Below are positions 1-7,294 of a stretch of 64,000 nt of DNA, piece after piece. Source of the stretch: Leptospira stimsonii (GTDB lineage: Bacteria > Spirochaetota > Leptospiria > Leptospirales > Leptospiraceae). The stretch lies in the NCBI RefSeq assembly GCF_003545885.1, contig NZ_QHCT01000002.1:124001-188000 (forward strand), given 5' to 3'. The position numbers were made by a program, and so were the translations under genes. Within the stretch, counting starts at the first letter, position 1. Each line of letters starts with the position of its first letter. The notes beneath the pieces are model-generated. The model searched no databases, was not told the origin of the DNA, and was given only the letters and a program-made list of their open reading frames with translations.

Positions 1-289
1 TTGTTAAGGTTTGAATCGCGGCCTCCTCACCGTAAGTGCCGGAAACGAAAATAAACGGAGTTTCCGGACACATATTCTTTGCGGCCATGAGCGCGGAGAA
101 GCCGTCGTATTTCGGTAGACTAAAATCCGATAGAATCAGATCGGGTTTGTCCTTTAGAATCGCGTGCGAAAATCCCTCGGAATCGCTGACGTGAATCGAT
201 TCAAAATCGATTTTTGCCTTCCTAAGTTGTCTCTGAATCAACTCCAAATCCAAAAGAGAATCTTCTAAAAAGAGAAATCTCCATTTCAT
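1..289 (-). CDS. Response regulator receiver protein (partial, 3' end outside window)
   Basis: Translation of the minus strand from ATG at 289 gives a CheY-like receiver domain of which about 96 residues are inside the window. It shows the N-terminal acidic pair (FLEDS), the phospho-acceptor Asp in DLILSDFSLP and the conserved hydroxy position in FIFVSGTYGEE. A second ATG sits at 284. No output domain is visible, but the C-terminus is beyond the window. It lies 76 bp downstream of the hybrid histidine kinase on the same strand, so it is probably its co-transcribed phosphotransfer partner. That pairing is inference. Confidence 0.85.
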   Translation of the reverse strand, partial: MKWRFLFLEDSLLDLELIQRQLRKAKIDFESIHVSDSEGFSHAILKDKPDLILSDFSLPKYDGFSALMAAKNMCPETPFIFVSGTYGEEAAIQTLT

Positions 290-365
290 ATCTATGACGT
301 CCTCGTACTCGAGATTTGAAATTTGCTACCTGGTCTACTATATTTTAATATCATTTTATTTGAAA

Positions 366-2855
366 CTAGTTTGCTACGATTTTAGGAAGTGTAAAAGAAA
401 ATATAGAACCGTTCCCAAGGGTTCCTTCTGCGAAGACCATTCCTCCGTGACGTTGTATTATCCGGGCCACAATCGCAAGACCAACGCCCGTTCCCTCGAA
501 CTCTTCCTGCAAATGCAATCTTTGAAATACTTTAAAAAGTCGGTTGGCATATTTTTTGTCGAAACCGACCCCGTTGTCTTTTACAAAAAAAGTGTTCCAT
601 TCTCCCTCTTCCCTGCATCCTATATAAACCTCCGGATTTTTGCTCTTAGAAGAGTATTTGATCGCGTTTGAGATCAAATTTACCCAAACCTGTTTTAGTG
701 CCGCTCCGTCACCCCAAGCGTCCATAAGAGAATCGACATGAATAGAACAATGATTTTGTTCCGGTCTTTCCTGTGTAAGATTCGATATAACCTCTCTGAC
801 AAGTGAGTTCATATCGACAGCCCTTGTATTGAGTTCGGTGTGACTAACTTTGTGGAAATCAAGAAGGTCTTGAATCAGACTGTTCATAAGGACCACACTT
901 TTTCGAATGATATCAAGAACTCGAAGTGCTTCCGGTTCCAATTTTTTTTCGAAATCTTCGAGGAGTATATTTAAAAAACCTTCAATATTTCGAATCGGTG
1001 CACGAAGATCATGGGAAACGGAATAGCTAAACGCCTGCATATCCGCATTCGTGGTTTCGAGAGTTTCGATCGTTTTCTTTAATCGAATAAAATTTCGGAC
1101 ACGAATCAGAAGTTCTTCGGGTGCAAAGGGTTTGATCAGGTAATCCTGCGCTCCTTCTCCCAGAAGTTGGATCCTCGCGTCCATGTCCGCTTTGGCGCTT
1201 AAGAATATAATGGAAATCGAATTCAATTCTTCATATTCTCGAATCGCTCTTACCATCTTGTCTCCGCTCATGATAGGCATCATGATATCGGTTACGATGA
1301 CATCCGGTTTCTCTTGAAGCGCTTTTTCCAAACCTTCCTTACCGTTCGTCGCGAGGAGGATTTGAAATTCCGGCGTGAGGGATTCGGAAATATAACGCCT
1401 CATCTCGGGATTGTCTTCTACGACCAAAACTCTTCGTTTGTTTGCAATAAGGCTGCGCTCTTCCTTATTCTCGCCGTTCAATTTTTTGAAATCGGATAAC
1501 GCACTCAACAATGCGGGTGTGAGATCCTCGTTTTCCGCACTCTTTTTGATTTCAGAGTCCGGTTTCTCCAAGATTGGAAGTCGAACCTCAAACAAGGCTC
1601 CACCCAATGAGGAAACAGACACGACGACCGTCCCAGAATGAAGATGAACAAATTCCTTTACGATCGCGAGACCTAATCCGGTTCCCCCAAAGGTTCGCGA
1701 ATCCCCTTCTTCACCCTGTCTAAATTTTTCAAAAATCACTTCACGCATCGATTCGGGAATTCCGGGACCGCTATCCTCCACACGAATGGAAACATACGAA
1801 TTTTCCTTTTCCAACTCACAACGGATCGTACCGGAATCGGGCACAAATTTAAAGGCGTTCGAAATTAAATTCAGAACGATTCGTTCTACTTTGGATACGT
1901 CGACCGCAATGACACAGTGATCCGGAAGAATCGTTAAGAATTTTAGGCTCCTTTCCTTCGCGACCGAATCGAAATGTGCGGTGATGTTCGAAATCGTTTT
2001 CGAAAGATCTACCTTAGAATAATGGAGTGCCATTCTTCCAGCTTCTAATTTAGAAATATCTAATAGGTCATTTACTTGTTTGAGTAATGTATAAGCATTT
2101 CTCTCGATCGTTTCCAATAAATTTCTTTGAGGAGGAGAAATGTTCTCTTGTTTGAGCAAAGAGCGAGTCGGTCCAAGAATCAATGTGAGAGGTGTCCTGA
2201 GTTCGTGGCTAACATTGGCAAAAAAATGGGTCTTGAGTTCGTCAAATTCCAGGAGCTTTTGATAGACTTCTTTTAATTCTTCTTCCCTTCGAGTTAGATC
2301 CTCGTTTACCAAGGTTAGCTTTTTATTGGAATTTTGAATTTCTTGTGCCCTTTGGTAGATTTCTGTTTCCATCGAAGCAGTTAGACTTCTCAATTCCTCG
2401 GTGATCTTGTCTTGTTCGCTCCCCAGATTCTTCAACCGAACAAATTCCGTAACGTCTTCCGCCTTATGGACGATGTAGATGATTTCCCCATCGGAATTAA
2501 AAACCGGAAAATTGGCAGGGCTCCAATATTTTTCTTCAAAGCCGCCACCTTTGGATTGGGGACGTTTGACGTCGTATTTTTGAACCGCCATCGTATTACT
2601 TTCTTTGTCTTGAAGGACGGAAAGAATCGATTCTCTTAGATTTCTAGCGCCCGTTGCATGAGGATCAGAGGGATTGTCCGGAAAAACTTCGAAGAGATTT
2701 TTTCCAAGGATTTCTTCCCTTTTGGTATTCGTTGCCTGCAAATACATATCGCTGACCGCAGTGATCCGAAAATCGGGGAGTAAAATGAGGTAAAGTCCTG
2801 GTAAGGACTCAAATAATAGACGAAAGTCGTTGTTGTCTAAGTCGATCTCATTCAT
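366..2855 (-). CDS. Hybrid histidine kinase with two kinase cores (PAS-HisKA-HATPase-REC-HisKA-HATPase)
   Basis: An 829-residue soluble sensor kinase with no membrane segment. Order: PAS domain about 10-140; charged coiled coil about 145-208; first HisKA with H217 in the SHELRTPL H-box; HATPase about 320-430 with N box near N333 and G boxes DSGPGIP and GGTGLGLAI; receiver about 475-592 with D523 (VTDIMMP) and the late Lys in LIKPF; second HisKA with H615 in SHDLRAPI; second HATPase with GVGFD and GTGVGLAI boxes. Two complete kinase cores around one receiver suggest internal phosphotransfer, with the downstream stand-alone receiver as a further target. The PAS ligand is unknown. The ATG is overlapped (ATGA) by a 7-codon upstream frame, and only a weak GAAG lies in front of it. 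Confidence 0.93.
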   Translation of the reverse strand: MNEIDLDNNDFRLLFESLPGLYLILLPDFRITAVSDMYLQATNTKREEILGKNLFEVFPDNPSDPHATGARNLRESILSVLQDKESNTMAVQKYDVKRPQSKGGGFEEKYWSPANFPVFNSDGEIIYIVHKAEDVTEFVRLKNLGSEQDKITEELRSLTASMETEIYQRAQEIQNSNKKLTLVNEDLTRREEELKEVYQKLLEFDELKTHFFANVSHELRTPLTLILGPTRSLLKQENISPPQRNLLETIERNAYTLLKQVNDLLDISKLEAGRMALHYSKVDLSKTISNITAHFDSVAKERSLKFLTILPDHCVIAVDVSKVERIVLNLISNAFKFVPDSGTIRCELEKENSYVSIRVEDSGPGIPESMREVIFEKFRQGEEGDSRTFGGTGLGLAIVKEFVHLHSGTVVVSVSSLGGALFEVRLPILEKPDSEIKKSAENEDLTPALLSALSDFKKLNGENKEERSLIANKRRVLVVEDNPEMRRYISESLTPEFQILLATNGKEGLEKALQEKPDVIVTDIMMPIMSGDKMVRAIREYEELNSISIIFLSAKADMDARIQLLGEGAQDYLIKPFAPEELLIRVRNFIRLKKTIETLETTNADMQAFSYSVSHDLRAPIRNIEGFLNILLEDFEKKLEPEALRVLDIIRKSVVLMNSLIQDLLDFHKVSHTELNTRAVDMNSLVREVISNLTQERPEQNHCSIHVDSLMDAWGDGAALKQVWVNLISNAIKYSSKSKNPEVYIGCREEGEWNTFFVKDNGVGFDKKYANRLFKVFQRLHLQEEFEGTGVGLAIVARIIQRHGGMVFAEGTLGNGSIFSFTLPKIVAN

Positions 2856-3225
2856 TCTAAATCTTCAAATTTCATTGGAGAAGAATCAGGAAAAATTTCT
2901 CTGTTTCGCTGTTTCTCAAGCGAGCTTGCGTTGCAAGAAATTGAAACTATCAAATTATAAACTGACTTTCAATACTTTTTCGTACAGCATGTTCAATTGG
3001 ATGGATTTTTATCAACTTTACCACACTTATGACGCATTCTAACTTTTCAATTTCCTAGAAAATAGCCTGCTCACGAAAAAACGATCCTGTATCAGGACTT
3101 TCCGTTCGGTTTGAATCATGACAAAAATCATGGCTTCCTTTCCGATTCTTACCAAAAATACGATTTCTTTCTTTAAAATTCGGTTCAAGATGGAAGGATC
3201 AAATCTCTAAAAGGAAGATATTTAT
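2856..3225. other. Intergenic region between divergent kinase and DUF2892 genes
   Basis: 370 bases without a convincing gene. It must hold the promoters for the minus-strand kinase operon and the plus-strand DUF2892-HdeD pair. I see a small perfect inverted repeat TCCTG-tat-CAGGA at 3085-3097 and two copies of ATCATG within 20 bases near 3115-3133, but no strong -35/-10 pair. Open frames crossing it lack ribosome sites. Confidence 0.5.
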
Positions 3226-3426
3226 ATGAATACAAATGAAGGAAATCTAGATCGAATCGCAAGAGTTGTCGCAGGTCTTGCACTCATCGTTTTTGGATTC
3301 ATGATACAGGGTGGACTGGGAATCGGTATTTCCGTTTTCGGATTGATTCCGGTTGTCACCGGAGCGATCGGTTGGTGCCCTCTCTATACTCTTTTGGGTA
3401 TCAATACCTGCGGGGTAAAAAAATAA
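3226..3426 (+). CDS. DUF2892 (YgaP-like) small membrane protein
   Basis: A 66-residue protein with two predicted hydrophobic segments (about 13-29 and 30-47), a charged N-terminus (NLDRIARVVAG) and the C-terminal GWCPLY...LGINTC signature typical of DUF2892. That family includes the membrane part of YgaP-like proteins; its role is not settled. AAGGAAG about 9 bases before the ATG is a fair ribosome site. The HdeD-like gene starts 11 bp downstream, so the two are very probably one transcript. Confidence 0.85.
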   Translation: MNTNEGNLDRIARVVAGLALIVFGFMIQGGLGIGISVFGLIPVVTGAIGWCPLYTLLGINTCGVKK

Positions 3427-3437
3427 AAGGGAGATAG

Positions 3438-3995
3438 ATGAGCATCTTCAAAGACACAAAACACTGGTGGCTCCACATTCTCGTTGGTTTGATTTGGATT
3501 GCCACCGGCGCTTTTACCGTTTTTTTCCCAAGGCAAAGTTATCTGGGACTCGCCCTTTTATTCTCCGTGATTCTCGCGGTGACCGGCGTCGCTCAGATTG
3601 TTTTCGCGTTCTACAACCGAAAGAGTCCCGGTATTCTGGGTTGGAATCTTGTATTAGGAATCGTTGATTTAGTTGTTGGAACGATCTTGGTTTTACATCC
3701 GGAGATTACGGTAGTCACTCTTCCTTTTATCTTCGGTTTTTTATTAATCTTTCGCGCTTCTTCACTGATTTCCTTTTCCATGGAGATCCGAGTGTACAAA
3801 TCCTATCCTTGGGTTTGGACCTTGGCTCTTGGAATCGCCACATTGCTCTTCGCAATTGGAATTCTTTTCTTTCCTGTTATAGGAATTTTTACGATTCTAA
3901 TCTGGACGGGAACGGGTTTTCTCATTTCCGGAATCGGGAACGTTTATCTCGGATGGAAGGAATGGGAAGAAGAAAGGCAGAACAAGGAATCGTAA
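3438..3995 (+). CDS. HdeD family (DUF308) membrane protein
   Basis: 185 residues with six hydrophobic segments arranged as repeated two-helix units, glycine-rich, with short charged loops. This is the DUF308 repeat pattern of HdeD, linked to acid resistance at high cell density in E. coli. The N-terminus (KHWWLHILVGLIWIATGAFTV) and the repeated 'LGI' segments fit. An AGGGAG ribosome site precedes the ATG. It follows the DUF2892 gene closely and ends 3 bp from the convergent channel-like gene. Whether it acts in acid stress here is not shown by the sequence. Confidence 0.85.
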   Translation: MSIFKDTKHWWLHILVGLIWIATGAFTVFFPRQSYLGLALLFSVILAVTGVAQIVFAFYNRKSPGILGWNLVLGIVDLVVGTILVLHPEITVVTLPFIFGFLLIFRASSLISFSMEIRVYKSYPWVWTLALGIATLLFAIGILFFPVIGIFTILIWTGTGFLISGIGNVYLGWKEWEEERQNKES

Positions 3996-3998
3996 CTT

Positions 3999-4559
3999 TC
4001 AATCGGAATTCTTAGAATCGATTTTCCTTCGTCCTAAGGATTCCTTTAGACTTAAAAAATCGGAAAGAACAAAAATGATCGTGATAAAAGATAAAATCGC
4101 CTCGAAAATCACGATCATCTCCGTTTCCGCACTTTCCGGGATCATTTTGATGATTCCGATATTCGTAAAGATCATCAGACTGAAGTAAAAAAATTTAAAC
4201 GCAAGCACGAATACCGTGGCTCCATTCGGAAGACCTGAAAACGATGTCGGATCCACTCGATAAATACAAAAATAATCCAGACCGAAGGATACGATTATGA
4301 TACTGATATTCACCGCAATATATATTAGAAATTCATAATATCTTAAATCCAGGGCTGAGAATTCAGAAATCTTACGGAAACCTTTTACAAAAAAGTAAAC
4401 GGATTTGCTTCCCGCCAAGAATACGATCAAATACTTGATGTCCACCCCGGAGAATTCGATTTCATCCAGATACACGATCCAAAGTCCGAAAACAATGATT
4501 ACTGCGTATTCAATAAGTGTTTTTAAAATATTTCTGAGAATAAACTTATCGACTTGCAT
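3999..4559 (-). CDS. Four-helix membrane protein with ion-channel-like pore segment, degenerate filter
   Basis: 186 residues with hydrophobic segments at about 11-31, 41-60, 74-100 and 146-170. Residues 122-141 read FFYFSLMIFTNIGIIKMIP and are followed by ET..IVIFEAILSF. This lines up with the pore region of two-pass K+ channels (yFSl.tlTT-VGYGD-x.P ... EAxlG), but TVGYGD is replaced by T-N-I-G-I-I-K, so no K+ selectivity filter is present. The gene lies 18 bp downstream of the MgtA-type ATPase and is probably co-transcribed with it. Alternatives: an unrelated four-helix protein or an accessory subunit. The channel link is a by-eye inference. Confidence 0.6.
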   Translation of the reverse strand: MQVDKFILRNILKTLIEYAVIIVFGLWIVYLDEIEFSGVDIKYLIVFLAGSKSVYFFVKGFRKISEFSALDLRYYEFLIYIAVNISIIIVSFGLDYFCIYRVDPTSFSGLPNGATVFVLAFKFFYFSLMIFTNIGIIKMIPESAETEMIVIFEAILSFITIIFVLSDFLSLKESLGRRKIDSKNSD

Positions 4560-4577
4560 GGGATACTGTTTGAATTT

Positions 4578-7121
4578 TTAGATATTTACCTTTTTGTAAA
4601 AGCGACGTTTTGCCATTTCTGCGACACTGATATAAAGAAGAATGATTCCGAACAAAAGTCCCATGAATTCTAGAGGTAAGGGAACCAGTCCGAAAACCTC
4701 GGCGATCGGAGTATAAGGAATCGCTAAAGTGATCCCAATTACGCTTAGGGTTGCGAACAAAAGAGGTTTGCTCGGTCTACTTTTATAGAATGGATTTCTG
4801 GTTCGAATCACGAGTACGATCAGAGACGCCGAAACGACGGATTCGATAAACCATCCGGTTCGAAATTGCTCGTGACTTACCTGCAAAACCCACTGCAAAA
4901 TTCCGAACGTCATGTAATCGAAAAACGAACTCACGAGGCCAAAAACGATCATAAACTTTCGAATCGCGACGATGTCCCAACGCTTCGGACTGGATACCAT
5001 CTCTAGATCAACTCTGTCAGTCGCGATCGTCATCTCCGGAAAATCCGTCAAAAAATTAGTTAGTAAGATTTGTTTGGGCAAGAGCGGTAAAAAAGGAAGA
5101 AAAAGAGAAACCCCGGCCATACTAAACATATTTCCAAAGTTTGCGCTCGTCGCCATAAAAACGTATTTTAACGTATTGGCAAACGTAACCCTTCCCTCTT
5201 GTACTCCATCCACCAAAACTTCCAAATCTTTTTCAAGAAGAACGATATCGGCGGCATTCTTTGCGACATCGACCGCAGTTTCGACCGAAATCCCGACGTC
5301 GGCCGAATGAAGAGCAGAAACGTCGTTGATCCCGTCCCCGATATATCCGACAACGTTTCCCGCTTTTTTGAGAGCGATGATGATTCTTTCCTTACTGTTC
5401 GGTTCAATCTCTGCGAACACGTCAATATTTCCCACGAGTTGCGTCAAAGCTTCATCGCTAATCGCGCTCAACTCCGGTCCACAAAGAGTTCGATGATTTT
5501 TTAAACCGATTTGAGAACAAAGACTCGCCGCGACAAAACGATTGTCTCCGGTAATCACCTTAAGTGAAACACCGAGTCTGTTCAATTCTGCGATCGTCTG
5601 ACTTACATTCGGCTTAGGCGGATCGTAGAAAGAAAGAAGCCCTAAGAAAGTCATATTCATTTCTTCTAATTTATTGATCCTCGAGGTTTCGCCCAAATCC
5701 TTCACAGCCAATCCGAGAATACGGTACCCTTTGGCACTCAACTCTTCGTATTTTGCGAGGATTTGTTCCCGAACGGAATCGATAGGAGCTTTTGTATTGG
5801 AATCGGTTTGTACAAAACCGCAAAGAGAAAGTATGTTCGTCAGAGCACCCTTTGTGATCATTTTGTGTTCATCTTTATGAGAGACCACGATGCTCAGACA
5901 TTTTCGAACAAAATCATACGGGATTTCGTCTTCCTTTTTATATTCTGAAATTTCAAACTGAAGATCGTTTCGAATCGACTCGTCGATTGCGTTGACAAAA
6001 CCGGTTTCAAAGGAAGCGTTTATAAAGGCGTATAACGCAACGGTTTCATTTTTGTTTCCGAAAATGTCCATCGCGGATTCCATCTTTACGGTCCCTTCCG
6101 TAAGTGTTCCCGTTTTATCCGAACAGATGATATTCATATTTCCGAAATTTTCGATCGCGGTCAGTCGTTTTACAATGACCTTTTTCTCCGCCATTCTTTT
6201 CGCACCGTGAGAAAGATTGATGCTGATGATAGCCGGAAGAAGTTGGGGAGTAAGACCCACCGCCAAGGCAAGGGAGAAAAGAAAGGAATCCAAAACGGAA
6301 CGACCAAGCAATACGTTGATCACAAAAATGGCGATCACCAAAAGGAGAGTAATGTGAAGAAGAAAAAAACCGAACTTACGGACTCCTGTTTCGAATTCGT
6401 TCTCAGGAGGACGAAGTTTCAATCGTTCCGAGATTTTTCCGAACTCCGTATCCTTTCCCGTCCTTACGACGATCGCCTTCGCTTCCCCGCTGATAACGTG
6501 CGTTCCCATCCAAAGCGAATTGGTTCTTTTAGAAAGACCGGAATCTTTCGGAACAGTATCGATATTTTTTTCGGCGGGATACGTTTCTCCGGTAAGCGTT
6601 GCTTCGTTTACAAAGAGGTCTTTAGACTCAAGAAGAAGACAATCGGCAGGAATTACGTCACCCGCAGTGAGTCGCAAAATGTCTCCCGGAACGACGTCCT
6701 CTAAAGAAACATCCTTCAAGGAATGGTCCCTGTAAACGGAAACCTTCACCTGAACCATTGCGATCAATTTTGCGACAGCGTTTTTTGCGCCGAGTTCCTG
6801 CCAAAAACCGAGAACACCGCTGATCAAAACGATTCCCAGGATGATCATCGCATCCGTAGAATCCCGCACGATGATAGAAAGCCCAGCCGCAAAGAATAAG
6901 AGAAGGATGATCGGACTTTTGAATTGGGAGAAAAAAAAACCGATCGAACCGGATTCTTTTTTTTTGGTCAGTCGATTGGCGCCGAACTTGAAAATTCTCT
7001 CCTTCGCTTCCGATTCGGACAAACCAAGAGCATTCGTTTCCAAATGATCCAAACAGTCTTTAGGTGATAAATTCCAAAAATTGAAGAAAGGGTTCTGCGT
7101 ATCTTCTTTGTTTTGTTGCAT
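4578..7121 (-). CDS. mgtA: Magnesium-translocating P-type ATPase (MgtA/MgtB type, P-IIIB)
   Basis: 847 residues with all P-type ATPase landmarks: actuator TGET at 177-180, phosphorylated D335 in SDKTGTLTEG, hinge motif TGDN, GDGINDVSAL, two N-terminal hairpin helices and six C-terminal helices. The segment before the DKTGT motif (KVIVKRLTAIENFG) is typical of the MgtA/MgtB subgroup, which imports Mg2+. The TM4 motif is VGLTPQLLP where E. coli MgtA has VGLTPEMLP, so an acidic residue is changed to Gln. It lies downstream of tgt-mnmD on the same strand with a 173-bp gap that may hold its own promoter. No Mg2+ riboswitch or MgtL-like leader was recognised. Confidence 0.93.
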   Translation of the reverse strand: MQQNKEDTQNPFFNFWNLSPKDCLDHLETNALGLSESEAKERIFKFGANRLTKKKESGSIGFFFSQFKSPIILLLFFAAGLSIIVRDSTDAMIILGIVLISGVLGFWQELGAKNAVAKLIAMVQVKVSVYRDHSLKDVSLEDVVPGDILRLTAGDVIPADCLLLESKDLFVNEATLTGETYPAEKNIDTVPKDSGLSKRTNSLWMGTHVISGEAKAIVVRTGKDTEFGKISERLKLRPPENEFETGVRKFGFFLLHITLLLVIAIFVINVLLGRSVLDSFLFSLALAVGLTPQLLPAIISINLSHGAKRMAEKKVIVKRLTAIENFGNMNIICSDKTGTLTEGTVKMESAMDIFGNKNETVALYAFINASFETGFVNAIDESIRNDLQFEISEYKKEDEIPYDFVRKCLSIVVSHKDEHKMITKGALTNILSLCGFVQTDSNTKAPIDSVREQILAKYEELSAKGYRILGLAVKDLGETSRINKLEEMNMTFLGLLSFYDPPKPNVSQTIAELNRLGVSLKVITGDNRFVAASLCSQIGLKNHRTLCGPELSAISDEALTQLVGNIDVFAEIEPNSKERIIIALKKAGNVVGYIGDGINDVSALHSADVGISVETAVDVAKNAADIVLLEKDLEVLVDGVQEGRVTFANTLKYVFMATSANFGNMFSMAGVSLFLPFLPLLPKQILLTNFLTDFPEMTIATDRVDLEMVSSPKRWDIVAIRKFMIVFGLVSSFFDYMTFGILQWVLQVSHEQFRTGWFIESVVSASLIVLVIRTRNPFYKSRPSKPLLFATLSVIGITLAIPYTPIAEVFGLVPLPLEFMGLLFGIILLYISVAEMAKRRFYKKVNI

Positions 7122-7294
7122 TTTTATTTTTCTCGAATTCTAAGCGCGATCGTATTTCCAAAAGAATCGATCTAAGACTTTTTGAAAGGATTACGATTGA
7201 AAAGCTAAAAATCGATTTCTTAAATAAGAATCGAACGTTTCGAACGATTTACTTCCGCGAAAGAGTTCGCTTGCAGAAAGGATGGTAAAATGAT

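Noticed and set aside
7122..7294. Mg2+ riboswitch before mgtA
   Set aside because: No M-box-like conserved segments recognised; the TCGAA-cgt-TTCGA repeat at about 7232-7244 is too small. A covariance search would settle it.
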